Notes: a model not told the origin generated them from the letters alone. Numbered from the stretch's first letter, positions 1 through 8,869 are shown. The stretch: DNA of 64,000 nucleotides from Leptothoe spongobia TAU-MAC 1115 (GCF_018739885.1 NZ_JADOES010000013.1:45768-109767), one strand, 5' to 3'. Translations and numbers: made by a program.

Positions 1-987
1 TTGTAGCTGCTGTTCAGCCCGCGCCCGCGCTTCCTTACCGGCAGCGGTGGTGCGTTCCTCTTCGGATTTAGCCCGTTCCTCTAATTCAGCTTTGATTTTA
101 CGCAGTTCATTTTGCTGTTGCTGGACAACGGTGAGGGCCTGGGTTTTTGCCACTTCAGCCTGCTTTTGGCAGTCGGCTTCAATCCGGTCTGCTTCACCGA
201 CAGCCTCAGATTCGGCAATCTCAGCATCACGAATGATATTGGCAATTTGGCGACGGCCAATAGAACTGAGGTAGTCCATATCGTCAGTGACGCTCTGGAT
301 CTTGAGCGTATCTAAATGCAGCCCTAGTTTGCTTAAGTCTTTGGCGACATCAGCCGCGATGCGTTCGGCAAAGTTCATCCGGTCTTCGTTGACTTGCTCT
401 GGGGTGAGCAATGCCACCACGCCGCGCAAGTTACCTTCTAGGGTTTCCCTGACTACTCGACGAATTTCAGAGCGATTGCGACCTAAAAATCGTTCAATGG
501 CGTTCCCGACGACGCTGCGATTGCTGGAAATTTTAACATTGGCAATAGCCTGAATATTTAGCGGTGTACCCCCTTTGGCATAGGCGTTGGTTACTTCTAC
601 TGGAATGGGCATGGTGGTCATGTCCATGCTTTGTACCCGTTCAATGATGGGCACTACCAGAGTGCGGCCGCCAAAGACGACGCGATAGCCAACATTCTGG
701 CCCCTTTTGTTTTTGTACTTGCGACCCGAGATGATTAAGATCTGGTTGGGGTTACAAATCCTTAGACAAGTCTTGAGTACAGCGATCAATACGCCAACGC
801 CAATGAGACCTAGCATTAGGGCACTTCCACCGAGGACCGCGCCTACTTGAGCTGTGCTTTGACTTGCTGGCGTAATCGGGAAGGCTTGGGCAACTTCGTA
901 ACTGGTTGTTTCGGCCTGGGCTAATAATTTTTGGTCACTTGCCGGTTGTGGACTAGCCTGTCCCAGCAAGAATGGATTGTGTGTCAT
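1..987 (-). CDS. Flotillin / band-7 (SPFH) protein, C-terminus cut by window edge
   Basis: Reading the minus strand from the ATG at 987 gives an open frame of 329 codons that runs off the left edge, so the C-terminal part is missing. Residues about 47-71 form one hydrophobic segment. The stretch from about 78 (NPNQILIISGRK) to about 265 matches the SPFH/flotillin domain, and an Ala/Glu/Gln-rich coiled coil follows, typical of the flotillin stalk. Flotillins form membrane scaffolds. The N-terminal 45 residues before the membrane segment are unusually long for a flotillin. It lies 52 nt downstream of an NfeD-like gene on the same strand; NfeD-flotillin pairs are a well-known operon, so the two products probably act together. 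The family call is secure; the cellular role is inferred. Confidence 0.88.
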   Translation of the reverse strand, partial: MTHNPFLLGQASPQPASDQKLLAQAETTSYEVAQAFPITPASQSTAQVGAVLGGSALMLGLIGVGVLIAVLKTCLRICNPNQILIISGRKYKNKRGQNVGYRVVFGGRTLVVPIIERVQSMDMTTMPIPVEVTNAYAKGGTPLNIQAIANVKISSNRSVVGNAIERFLGRNRSEIRRVVRETLEGNLRGVVALLTPEQVNEDRMNFAERIAADVAKDLSKLGLHLDTLKIQSVTDDMDYLSSIGRRQIANIIRDAEIAESEAVGEADRIEADCQKQAEVAKTQALTVVQQQQNELRKIKAELEERAKSEEERTTAAGKEARARAEQQLQ

Positions 988-1039
988 GGTTTGAAATAAA
1001 GGATTACAGATTCGCGTTGCTGCTCAGCAACGACCAAGT

Positions 1040-1714
1040 TCAACGCTGTGCAGCGGTTTCGTCTGAAACGACCCAAAGGCGGTTGTTTTCAACATTGACA
1101 ACGAGTACTTTGTCTCCCGGAACGAACTGTTTGGTGTCGTCCGTTAGTGCCATCATGTGCAATACGCTACCGCGTAGTTCCAGCCGCACTTTTCCCTTAC
1201 TTTTGGAGTCAAAGGGAAGTTCGACGATGCCTAATCGTCCGGCAAAATCTTCGGTGCGGATGAGGCTATCGGCATGGCGGCGAGCTAGATGGCGCAGGGT
1301 GATAGCCAAGGTACCCCCTAGCAACATGCCCATGATTAAGGCGGTAATAAAGATGAGCTGATCGGGCCAATTGGGTTGAACCCAACCGAGGCTCAGACCA
1401 GTAAGGCCAAAGAAAAATCCGCCAACGGTCCAGAATTTGAAACTGGTGAGGATGTTAAGGCTAAATACGTAAGCTCCTTTAACTTTTCGTAGGAGCTGTA
1501 GGTCGGTGTCTACTTGCGCATCGAAGTCTACGTCTGGAGCATCTCCGTCTAGATCTAGACTGCCGTCTAAATCAATTTCTGCGTCCGCGTCAAAATCGGC
1601 ATCAAAATCAACATCGGCCTCGGCATCAAAATCTGTGTCACCGGCACCGCCGAGGGTTGCGATCGCAACAAATACGCCACCGATGACAAAACAAAACCAA
1701 TAAACTGACTGCAC
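1040..1714 (-). CDS. NfeD-like membrane protein with Asp-rich acidic segment
   Basis: This is a 224-residue protein. A GTG start at 1714 is chosen because AAGGAG sits 5 nt upstream. Residues 4-22 are hydrophobic. Residues about 25-72 are a low-complexity acidic tract made of DFDAD/DVDFDA-type units. Two further hydrophobic segments follow (about 93-112 and 117-140), and the C-terminal 75 residues look like the OB-fold domain of NfeD proteins (GRLGIVELPF...GDKVLVVNVENNRLWVV). NfeD proteins partner flotillins in membrane microdomains, and a flotillin gene follows directly. The acidic tract lies on one side of the membrane and could bind cations; that is inference. Family placement rests on the C-terminal fold and the gene pairing. 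Confidence 0.8.
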   Translation of the reverse strand: MQSVYWFCFVIGGVFVAIATLGGAGDTDFDAEADVDFDADFDADAEIDLDGSLDLDGDAPDVDFDAQVDTDLQLLRKVKGAYVFSLNILTSFKFWTVGGFFFGLTGLSLGWVQPNWPDQLIFITALIMGMLLGGTLAITLRHLARRHADSLIRTEDFAGRLGIVELPFDSKSKGKVRLELRGSVLHMMALTDDTKQFVPGDKVLVVNVENNRLWVVSDETAAQR

Positions 1715-1819
1715 AGTATCTCCTTAGGGTTCATTCCCTAGTGATAGCTAGCTACAGTCTGTGACCTCAAAATTCCCGACAATTTTTAACGATTCAAGCG
1801 TGTTAGGGCGTACAGAAAC

Positions 1820-2575
1820 TTAATCTCCGTCAATGTTCTCAGGGTTAATACCTAGCTCCTGTAGCTTGGCTTGGAGTTGTTCTAATTTTTGTTGCGTTTT
1901 TGCCTGAGCCTGCTCTGCCGCTTCAGCGCGCTGGCGCTCCTCGTCAGCGCGTCTTTCTGCCTGCTGCCGAGCGATAGCCTCTTGTTTCAGGGCCACCGCT
2001 AGCTCGCTAGGTATCAACAGTCGTTCGTCATTATCCTGCCGATAGAAACCAATCAGCTGTTCTTCATGGACGAGTCGCAGTTTCAGGGGCTCACTGATAC
2101 CATCCTTGATTGGTTCATAGTCCTCACCTCGCAGGCGATAGCCCTGGAGAGCAGGCTCTAACCACTCATTCTTTGGATCAAACAGCCAATATTCCTTAAC
2201 TCCTAACTGAGCATAGAGAGTTTTCTTAAAAACTTCGTCTTTGCTACGGGTCCCTTGGGACGTCATTTCGAAAACGACTGATGGCACTTCCCCTTCTTCC
2301 CAAATTTTGTAGTTGTCCCGTCCGCCAGGTTCTACACCAAAAATGACCATTACATCCGGAGCCACCCGCATCCGGGGAAAGCCCTGGTTGTAATACATGA
2401 ATTGATTCCCTAGAACCGTGGCCCGTTGACCCTGAAGATACTGGGTCAATACCTCAATGGTGACCAACATGGCATAGAGATGGACAAACGTTTCCGCCAC
2501 AGGTTCGCCGTCAGAACTTGGATAGACAATGGTAGTCTGTGCCTCAGTTTGAGACGTAGGAACTGTACTGACCAT
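1820..2575 (-). CDS. Uma2 family (PD-(D/E)XK-like) putative endonuclease
   Basis: This is a 251-residue protein if translated from the ATG at 2575; a TTG at 2626 would add 17 residues. Uma2/DUF820 proteins are very numerous in cyanobacteria and have a restriction-endonuclease-like fold. The core here has the expected APDVMVIFG strand with its Asp, then PSVVFEMTS with its Glu, and the YAQLGVKEYWLFDP segment. From about residue 200 the protein becomes a charged Gln/Glu/Arg/Ala-rich coiled coil (ARQQAERRADEERQRAEAA), a common C-terminal extension in this family. Biological function is not established for most members. It stands alone between the NfeD gene and the ribonucleotide reductase gene. 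Confidence 0.85.
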   Translation of the reverse strand: MVSTVPTSQTEAQTTIVYPSSDGEPVAETFVHLYAMLVTIEVLTQYLQGQRATVLGNQFMYYNQGFPRMRVAPDVMVIFGVEPGGRDNYKIWEEGEVPSVVFEMTSQGTRSKDEVFKKTLYAQLGVKEYWLFDPKNEWLEPALQGYRLRGEDYEPIKDGISEPLKLRLVHEEQLIGFYRQDNDERLLIPSELAVALKQEAIARQQAERRADEERQRAEAAEQAQAKTQQKLEQLQAKLQELGINPENIDGD

Positions 2576-2632
2576 GGTCCCTATAGGTTTCCCATTAGAA
2601 TAGATGTACTCATCATAGCTTAGCAATGACGC

Positions 2633-2663
2633 CCCATTAGCAATGGGGTCCCATTAGCAATGG
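2633..2663. repeat. Tandem palindromic 14-mer upstream of the Uma2 gene
   Basis: CCCATTAGCAATGG occurs twice, at 2633-2646 and 2650-2663, separated by three bases. Each copy contains the imperfect palindrome CCATTAGCAATGG. A related CCCATTAGAA lies at 2591. The pair sits upstream of the Uma2 start and could be an operator or a slippage duplication; nothing else supports a function. Confidence 0.5.
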
Positions 2664-2763
2664 CGACCAATAAGAAAGGCACCCCGTCAGGAGTGCCCGG
2701 TTGTAGTCAACTGGAGGTGAAGCATTGGCTGCTTCCACCAAGTTGAAACTTGTAGTGGTAAGG

Positions 2764-2789
2764 GTGCCTCGATCGGAGTCGAAAGGCAC
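2764..2789 (-). terminator. Candidate terminator hairpin after the ribonucleotide reductase gene
   Basis: GTGCCT (2764-2769) pairs with AGGCAC (2784-2789) across a 14-nt loop, directly after the minus-strand stop at 2794. There is no T-run, so this is a weak call. A second GGCAC/GTGCC hairpin lies nearby at about 2678-2697. Confidence 0.35.
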
Positions 2790-2793
2790 GCTT

Positions 2794-4971
2794 CTAACTC
2801 GGCTTCTTTTCAGGAAGCAAACACTTATCAGAGTCGCAGCCTGCAGGACCGGCCTCGATTAACTCACCCGCGTCATACTGCTCTAGGGCCGCATGGAAAT
2901 TCTCCGTGGTACGACGACCGATCACTTCGCTGCATAGCTCTTCGTACCGGACCTTATCAATGGGCTCAAAGGGCAGACGGGGGAAGGTTTGCAGGTCATC
3001 AAAACGAGCTAGTAGAGCTGAGGAAATATAGCCCTCATCATTTTCTACCGCCTGATAGATGCGCTCGGCTAGGGGCTCAATTTCGTTTTCACGAAACTCA
3101 ATGGTGGCCGAGGTGTTGTGGGCGGTGTAGTGACCCTGTACCTGCATATAGAAATCGAACTGAGCCAGAGCTGAGAACTTTTCAATCGCCACCTCATCGG
3201 CCCCGGGCAGGTTGGCCCAAGGTACCTCTACCGGCATTTCCACTAACCATTCGGTACACCGTGGGTCAAATGGATCGTTAAGCAGATTACCCTTCTCATC
3301 CTTATCGGACTGGGACGGAATCACCGAATAGCCGTAGTCGATACAGGCCCTTGCTACGGGATCATCCTTGCGGAAAGTGATGCGACGGATAAAGCGCTGG
3401 GACTTGGGCGGATGCCAACCGGAAGACGCGCCACTGAGCAGGCTCTTGGTCCCCGCAGGTTGTACGGTGGTGCAGCGGTTGGGGCGTTGGATACCGTTGC
3501 GATCGCAATAGTCCCAAACCGTTTCATGGACAATGGTTTTCCAGCGGCTCAGGAATTCCTGCTCTTTGGCCTTAAATTCCAGACCCTGCATGGTATTCGG
3601 ACGACCGGCTTCCCACCAATTTAGCCACTCAACTCCAAAGGCCCGCACAAAGAAGTCAAACAGACCGGTGAAAGATACACCAACAATGGGATCCTCCAGG
3701 CGTGACTGTTGGTAGCGAGGCTCAATAAACTGATGGTTGAGCAGCGCAGCTACAGCAATACCGCCAGCCCGAAAAGCATCTTCCTGCTCCTGAGTGTTTT
3801 TCGGATCGATTTGATTTAGGTGAATTTCCGCCAAATTGCAGTGGAAATTCTGACCCAAAATTTCACCACAAGGGTTTAATCCATAGCGTCCCTTACCCTG
3901 GGCTCGACGCTCAGCTTCCCCTGCCCACTGGATTGCACCCTCACCGGAGTAAAACTGTTTGCGTACCGCATCGGTCATTTCCGCTAAGGATGGTTTGGTA
4001 TGAAAGACCCTCGTGTGGTTAGCCATACGCAGCGCATCCCGTTCTGGGTCAATGCGCCAGTTGCCAGCAGCATCCTGCTGCCATAAATTATCTTTTGCGT
4101 TAGTAGCCAACTCGTCATGGCTATCAAACTGTCGCATTCCTGCCGAGCGACGGATATTGCCAGCGACGACACAAGCGGCGGCTTCATCAATTAATAAACA
4201 GCACTCAATGGAGTTGAGCTGACGACCAATGGCCTTGGTCAAAATTTTGGCGCAACGCTCATATAGTCCTGGCAGCTTTACCGGGTTGGCCATGCCACCA
4301 AACCCCTTGAGCTTCTCACCCGCAGGTCGAACATCACTCAGGTCAACAATAACCTCTACATCTCCTGTAAAGTCAGCATTGCTGGAGAGCTCTAAAATTT
4401 TCTGATACGACATCACCCAACCATTTCGGCTATCGCCCACATGGATTTCCACGTGATTGCCGTTAATGGTTACTTCGGTTTCTTCCCGACGCTGACCTGC
4501 CGGTGTCGTACCGACATCACCTGCCATGGTGATCCTCAGGCGATTACGAATGATCGGTAGCTGGTCAATGTACTTAGGCTCTAGGACTGCCCCAGTACCA
4601 CAGCCCATCATGGCCAGATCCATCATCAAACCAAAGGAGCGCCAGTCCACCACATTGGTACTAGTGCAGTTATACGCCCCCGAAAAATTCTTTGGCTGCT
4701 TGCTCCAATCGGTTCCCCCTACCCAGAGCCAACGACCCGATGGCAATGCCTTGAGCTCTCGCTGCATTCGTTGCACCAGCGCCTTTTCATCAGCCGTGAG
4801 CTTACCGAGTTCGACGAGGCCGTCTAGGGTGCGATCGCATACGTCATACCATGATTCCCGCTGTCCATTATCCAAACGGCGGCTGTAGGTGCGGTAAAAC
4901 ACTGGGTAGGCTGCTGGTGCAGTTTCAGGAAAAGGCGTTTTCGTTCGTAGTCTTTCTAACTCTTGAACCAT
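2794..4971 (-). CDS. nrdJ: Adenosylcobalamin-dependent ribonucleoside-triphosphate reductase (class II, monomeric)
   Basis: This is a 725-residue enzyme that reduces ribonucleoside triphosphates to deoxyribonucleotides using adenosylcobalamin and no oxygen. It resembles the Lactobacillus leichmannii RTPR type in length and motifs: Cys102 in SGAYNCTST, the radical-site NPCGEI loop at Cys368 with FHCNLAEI following (Cys378), GNIRRSAG at 271-278, and a C-terminal redox pair Cys712/Cys717 (GCDSDKC) five positions apart, as in the leichmannii enzyme. The ATG at 4971 has AAGGAAG upstream. I looked for a B12-box-like sequence (GCCACTG) in the 700-base leader and did not find one, so cobalamin-riboswitch control is not supported here. 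It is monocistronic. The enzyme makes the cell dependent on B12 or pseudo-B12 for DNA synthesis. Confidence 0.94.
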   Translation of the reverse strand: MVQELERLRTKTPFPETAPAAYPVFYRTYSRRLDNGQRESWYDVCDRTLDGLVELGKLTADEKALVQRMQRELKALPSGRWLWVGGTDWSKQPKNFSGAYNCTSTNVVDWRSFGLMMDLAMMGCGTGAVLEPKYIDQLPIIRNRLRITMAGDVGTTPAGQRREETEVTINGNHVEIHVGDSRNGWVMSYQKILELSSNADFTGDVEVIVDLSDVRPAGEKLKGFGGMANPVKLPGLYERCAKILTKAIGRQLNSIECCLLIDEAAACVVAGNIRRSAGMRQFDSHDELATNAKDNLWQQDAAGNWRIDPERDALRMANHTRVFHTKPSLAEMTDAVRKQFYSGEGAIQWAGEAERRAQGKGRYGLNPCGEILGQNFHCNLAEIHLNQIDPKNTQEQEDAFRAGGIAVAALLNHQFIEPRYQQSRLEDPIVGVSFTGLFDFFVRAFGVEWLNWWEAGRPNTMQGLEFKAKEQEFLSRWKTIVHETVWDYCDRNGIQRPNRCTTVQPAGTKSLLSGASSGWHPPKSQRFIRRITFRKDDPVARACIDYGYSVIPSQSDKDEKGNLLNDPFDPRCTEWLVEMPVEVPWANLPGADEVAIEKFSALAQFDFYMQVQGHYTAHNTSATIEFRENEIEPLAERIYQAVENDEGYISSALLARFDDLQTFPRLPFEPIDKVRYEELCSEVIGRRTTENFHAALEQYDAGELIEAGPAGCDSDKCLLPEKKPS

Positions 4972-5159
4972 TCGTCCGAGCTTCCTTGCGAATTTTAGAA
5001 TTTAAGGGGTGTAGTAATGGCATGTGGCCGTTAACGATGGGGCATGTAGATGCTGTTGAAGCCAAAAAACAGCACATATATCGCTTGTGATGGCCCAAAC
5101 AATTGTTAACACTCTAGATATGCTAGGTCACATGGAAATAAAGCCTAACACCCCCACTT

Positions 5160-5199
5160 AAAAAAATCTAGCGTCTTACTTTTAGGACAAACGCTAGAT
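5160..5199 (-). terminator. Minus-strand intrinsic terminator without an obvious upstream gene
   Basis: ATCTAGCGT (5166-5174) and ACGCTAGAT (5191-5199) form a perfect 9-bp stem with a 16-nt loop. Read on the minus strand, the 3' arm runs into a T-tract (the A-run at 5160-5166 on the plus strand), the layout of a Rho-independent terminator. There is no minus-strand ORF upstream of it, so it may end an unannotated small RNA or an antisense transcript. Confidence 0.5.
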
Positions 5200-5579
5200 G
5201 TAGTGATTTTTCAATCCGGAGAACTAATTCCTAAGGAAATCAGTCAATTCCAATAACCGAACTAACTGGCTGCTGGGACTATATGAGTTGAGGGGCGCAA
5301 ATACTATTGGTTAGATGTATTTATGCCAAACCCAGGGGGACTGCAATCGCAAGCGCACCTAGACATAGATGAGCCTTTAAAGGGTTTAAATGTGCTAATT
5401 GAGTCTTAATTTTTAGGAACTAATTGCAACGCTGTGATGTAGGTGCAATCTGAAAAGTGGTTAAAGGAATAGGGTAATTACCGAATTTACCGGTAAGCTC
5501 CAAATGGAAGTTGCTAATTATCACGTAGTGAGCAACCGGATCAACGGTAGTCATTCATAATGCTTTATACGTGAATGCT

Positions 5580-5610
5580 TTGCCCATGGCGCTGTCTCCC
5601 TTTTTATAAG
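5580..5610 (+). promoter_or_regulatory. Candidate sigma-70-like promoter for the glycosyltransferase cluster
   Basis: TTGCCC (5580-5585) and TATAAG (5605-5610) are separated by 19 nt, about 75 bases before the likely start codon of the first glycosyltransferase. The spacing is one or two bases longer than ideal, so this is only a candidate. Confidence 0.25.
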
Positions 5611-5688
5611 ATTGTTGAATTCCTTGAAGGATTTTGCTGAAGTTAGTTCTACTTCCCTGTATCAATGCCGTGAATCCACCAATTGCCC

Positions 5689-6696
5689 ATGAGCCATTCA
5701 GTCGTGTTGTCCTCTCCTTCTACAGAGACAGTGCAACGGCCATGTGATTTTACGATTGTGATCTGTACCTACGATGGTGCTCAACGCATTCCGGCTGTTC
5801 TCGACCGGCTGCAACAGCAGCTTGATGTCCATGAGGTGCAGTGGGAAGTTTTTGTAATTGACAATAACAGTACTGATTCTACAGAGGCTGTAGTTAGGCA
5901 ATACCAAAAGAATTGGCCGTCTGAAATTCCGTTACGTTATTTTTTTGAAGGTCGTCAGGGAGCCGCCTACGCTCGTCAGCTGGCCATTGAGAAGGCGAGA
6001 AGTGAGTTGGTAGGGTTTTTGGACGATGATAATTTACCCGCAGACGATTGGGTAGCCGCCGCTTACAAATTTGGTCAGGACCATCCCTCCGTTGGAGCTT
6101 ATGGTAGTCAAATCCATGGGCAGTTCGATGGAGCTTTACCGGATGACTTTCATCGTATTCAGTCATTTTTCGCCCTCACGCAGCGGGGGGGGACGGCTCA
6201 TGCTTATCGCCCCCGCTTACGGGTGTTGCCACCTTCAGCCGGTCTAGTCGTGCGTCGCAAAGCTTGGCTCAATCACGTGCCTAAGCAGCTAATTTTGACC
6301 GGTCGCCATGATGAGCAAATGCTTACAGGCGAGGATCTAGAAGCCATTACTCACATTCGCCGAGGCAACTGGGAAATTTGGCACAATCCCGCTATGAAAG
6401 TTTGGCACCATATCCCTGCCTGTCGCTTACAGCGAAGTTACCTACTTTCCTTTTTTCGTGGGATCGGCCTTAGTCGCCATGTAACTCGCATGCTAAATAT
6501 GCCTTTCTGGCAGCGACCGTTTATGTTTTGGGTTTATGTTGCTAATGATATGCGTAAAGCTTTACATCATCTGTTGCTACATGGTGCAAAGCTCCAAAGC
6601 CACACCGTACTAGCATGTGAGCTTCAGCTTTATCTCAGTAGCTTGATGAGCCCTTTTTACATTTGGGGCATCCTGATTAAGCGACGTCTGCATTAG
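5689..6696 (+). CDS. HpsE-like family 2 glycosyltransferase (copy 1)
   Basis: This is a 335-residue GT-A glycosyltransferase. The ATG at 5689 is preferred over an in-frame TTG two codons earlier. The N-terminal nucleotide-sugar fold shows FTIVICTYDGAQRIPAVLDRL, then FVIDNNSTDST, then the metal-binding GFLDDDN motif near residue 113. The C-terminal half carries the WHHIPACRLQRSYLLSFFRGIG segment that resembles HpsE glycosyltransferases of the hormogonium polysaccharide locus. The next gene is a clear paralogue with the same architecture. It probably adds a sugar to an exopolysaccharide repeat at the cytoplasmic membrane face; donor and acceptor are unknown. The hpsA-hpsC genes lie 7 kb downstream on the same strand, which supports the assignment. 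Confidence 0.82.
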   Translation: MSHSVVLSSPSTETVQRPCDFTIVICTYDGAQRIPAVLDRLQQQLDVHEVQWEVFVIDNNSTDSTEAVVRQYQKNWPSEIPLRYFFEGRQGAAYARQLAIEKARSELVGFLDDDNLPADDWVAAAYKFGQDHPSVGAYGSQIHGQFDGALPDDFHRIQSFFALTQRGGTAHAYRPRLRVLPPSAGLVVRRKAWLNHVPKQLILTGRHDEQMLTGEDLEAITHIRRGNWEIWHNPAMKVWHHIPACRLQRSYLLSFFRGIGLSRHVTRMLNMPFWQRPFMFWVYVANDMRKALHHLLLHGAKLQSHTVLACELQLYLSSLMSPFYIWGILIKRRLH

Positions 6697-6837
6697 TTGA
6701 GCTATTGCTACGTTGGCGTTGCTGATGCTCGGGATGATTCACTCTGCAAGAGTGTGACAAATAGCCTCTCTGCCCAATCGTTTCATCCTCTAAGTCAGCA
6801 ACGGCGTTACGTGACGTTTTTTAGTAGGCCTTGATCG

Positions 6838-7794
6838 ATGCAAACTCATCAATCACCTGTAAGACTTTCAGTTGTAGTGCCTACTTATAATGGCGCAGAG
6901 CGTATTCCTGAAGTGCTAGATCGACTTTCTCATCAGCAAGTTGATGATGCCATTAGTTGGAATATTGTGGTGGTTGATAACAACAGTAGCGATCGCACTG
7001 CTGAGATAGTCAGAAAATACCAACGTGATTGGTCAGAGAAAAGTTCGCTAAATTATGTGTTTGAGCAACAGCAGGGGTTAGCTTATGCGCGTCAGTGTGG
7101 CGTTGATCATTCCGATGGTGCCTTGATAGCTTTTCTTGATGATGACAACTGGCCTCCGCTTGACTGGGTTAATCAGATAGTTGCGTTTGCCCAGCAATAT
7201 CCTCGGGCAGGTGCTTTTGGTGGTCGTATTTCAGGCTCATTTGAATCTGAGATACCTGAGGATGTGGAACCATTGCTTGGTTTTCTAGCGATTCGGGATC
7301 GTGGGGATACTCCTCACCGTTATCCAGTAGAGCAACTACAGTTTCCCCCAGGTGCTGGCTTGGTAGTCCGACGTGTGGCATGGGAGCAATGTATTCCGCC
7401 AGTATTAATCCGAAGTCAACGTGGGGGCAATGATTCAGAAATCTCTTGGCGAATGGCTAAGGCTGATTGGGAAATTTGGTATAACCCGTACACTACGATT
7501 GAGCATTTTATTCCTCAATCGCGATTAGAGCGGGCTTATTTAAAGGCCATAACCCATACTTATGGGGTTTGTACATGTGAGCTACTTATGATTGAGACAG
7601 CTTACTGGCAGCGGCCTGCGATTTTATTCAAATCTGCTTTAGGTAGTCTGAAACGAATCATAAAACATTTTATAAAATACCGGCATCGCTCTATTTCAAC
7701 GATCGAAGCAGACTGCCTCTTATCTTTTTATATGGGTAATCTAAAAAGTCCATTTTTTTACTTATTCAAAAGCTTATATCGGCAGGCGGCCTAA
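6838..7794 (+). CDS. HpsE-like family 2 glycosyltransferase (copy 2)
   Basis: This is a 318-residue GT2 enzyme, similar along its length to the preceding gene: LSVVVPTYNGAERIPEVLDRL, VVVDNNSSDRT, AFLDDDNWPPLDW, PPGAGLVVRR and the late W-E-I-W-Y-N-P and FIPQSRLERAYL segments all have counterparts there. The pair therefore looks like a tandem duplication that has diverged. The role is presumably a second sugar transfer in the same exopolysaccharide. The 141-nt gap between the two genes contains an inverted repeat, CGTTGCTGA near 6717 and TCAGCAACG near 6794. The gene is more AT-rich at its 3' end, as are the two genes that follow. Confidence 0.82.
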   Translation: MQTHQSPVRLSVVVPTYNGAERIPEVLDRLSHQQVDDAISWNIVVVDNNSSDRTAEIVRKYQRDWSEKSSLNYVFEQQQGLAYARQCGVDHSDGALIAFLDDDNWPPLDWVNQIVAFAQQYPRAGAFGGRISGSFESEIPEDVEPLLGFLAIRDRGDTPHRYPVEQLQFPPGAGLVVRRVAWEQCIPPVLIRSQRGGNDSEISWRMAKADWEIWYNPYTTIEHFIPQSRLERAYLKAITHTYGVCTCELLMIETAYWQRPAILFKSALGSLKRIIKHFIKYRHRSISTIEADCLLSFYMGNLKSPFFYLFKSLYRQAA

Positions 7795-7858
7795 CAAAGA
7801 ATGGACTTTAAATTTATCTAATCAGATATTTTTCGGATGAGCTGAGTTGTTTTCAGGT

Positions 7859-8818
7859 ATGTCAAGGATGCCGATTATTTCTGTCATTATCCCTGCATAT
7901 AATTCAGAAAAAACGATTCAGGAGTCGATAGACTCTGTCCTAACTCAGACCTTCTCAGATTTTGAGCTGATCATTGTTAATGATGGCTCTACTGATAAAA
8001 CCCTTGAGCTTGTCGAAGGCATCAAAGATCCAAGACTCAGGATTCTATCTTTTGAGAATGCTGGAGCAGCTGCTACTCGTAATCGAGGTATTGCCAAAGC
8101 AAAAGGTGATTTTATTGCTTTTTTAGACGCAGATGATATTTGGACTACTGGGAAATTAGCCGACCAGCTAGCTGCATTTAAGCATGAGCCATCAGCAGGC
8201 TTAGTTTATAGCTGGTCAGACTATATCAATTTCAGTGGAGATTTTTTATGTGTTGGTAAACGTGTAATCACGTCAGAAAGTATTGAAGATACATATGCGA
8301 AATTGTTAGTCTCAAACTTTTTGGAAAATGGTTCTACTCCCCTGATTCGCATAGATATCTTGAAAGAAGTTGGTTGTTTTGACGAGTCCTTAGAAAGTAG
8401 CCAAGATCTAGATCTATATTTAAAAATAGCTGCTAAATATCGTTTTGTTACTGTGCCTAAAGTGCAAGTGAAATATCGAGTCACGCCCGGCTCGATAACG
8501 TCAAAAACTGCTGAAAATGAAAAGAAGCAGGTTGAATTTATTAATAAAATATTTGCACAGGCTCCAGGAAAATATAAGCATTTGAAACGTCAAAGACTTT
8601 CAGGGTTTTATCGCTATTTGATGCTAAGAACGGTCGAGGAGGAGGTTAGTCTAAAAAATAGGTTGAGAGGCCTTAAGTATCTGATCCTGTTTGTGTTATA
8701 CAGACCCTTGATTCTGGTTGATCAATATAAATTTGTCTTTATTATGTTTTCTAAAATATCTTTAAACCTTATGCCTAAACCTCTATCCAACCTATTAAAA
8801 AGAACCCTGACTTCTTAG
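7859..8818 (+). CDS. Family 2 glycosyltransferase (PGL/p-HBAD-like GT2)
   Basis: This is a 319-residue GT-A enzyme from the ATG at 7859 (an in-frame TTG lies 12 nt upstream and another Met three codons downstream). The diagnostic GT2 motifs are ISVIIPAYNSEKTI at the N-terminus, IIVNDGSTDKT, the AATRNRGIAKAKGDFIAFLD stretch and the DADD metal site, then ESSQDLDLYLKIA carrying the likely catalytic acid region. The C-terminal 90 residues are basic and hydrophobic and may lie along the membrane. It belongs to a different GT2 branch from the two HpsE-like genes before it. Base composition is visibly AT-rich. It is probably cotranscribed with the sulfotransferase 51 bases downstream, suggesting a sulfated glycan. 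Confidence 0.85.
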   Translation: MSRMPIISVIIPAYNSEKTIQESIDSVLTQTFSDFELIIVNDGSTDKTLELVEGIKDPRLRILSFENAGAAATRNRGIAKAKGDFIAFLDADDIWTTGKLADQLAAFKHEPSAGLVYSWSDYINFSGDFLCVGKRVITSESIEDTYAKLLVSNFLENGSTPLIRIDILKEVGCFDESLESSQDLDLYLKIAAKYRFVTVPKVQVKYRVTPGSITSKTAENEKKQVEFINKIFAQAPGKYKHLKRQRLSGFYRYLMLRTVEEEVSLKNRLRGLKYLILFVLYRPLILVDQYKFVFIMFSKISLNLMPKPLSNLLKRTLTS

Positions 8819-8869
8819 AAAACATCAACTTACTTGCATTATTTGTAAATTCTATGATGCCTATACCTT

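Larger units (their letters stand above)
4972..5688. other. Long intergenic region between divergent nrdJ and the first glycosyltransferase
   Basis: About 700 bases without a convincing ORF on either strand. It holds a hairpin at 5166-5199 that would act as a terminator on the minus strand, although no minus-strand gene lies to its right, and a weak plus-strand promoter candidate at 5580-5610. TCACGTA (near 5522) and TACGTGA (near 5568) form a loose inverted repeat. It could encode a small RNA; none is identified. Confidence 0.5.

Noticed and set aside
1506..1703. Ser/Lys-rich plus-strand frame of 65 codons
   Set aside because: It is the complement of the Asp-rich NfeD segment, so it is a composition artefact.
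2794..4971. Intein or insertion in the ribonucleotide reductase
   Set aside because: Many cyanobacterial reductases carry inteins, but this 725-residue frame is continuous and of normal length.
4972..5688. Cobalamin riboswitch upstream of the B12-dependent reductase
   Set aside because: I looked for the conserved B12-box core (GCCACTG) on the minus strand and did not find it.
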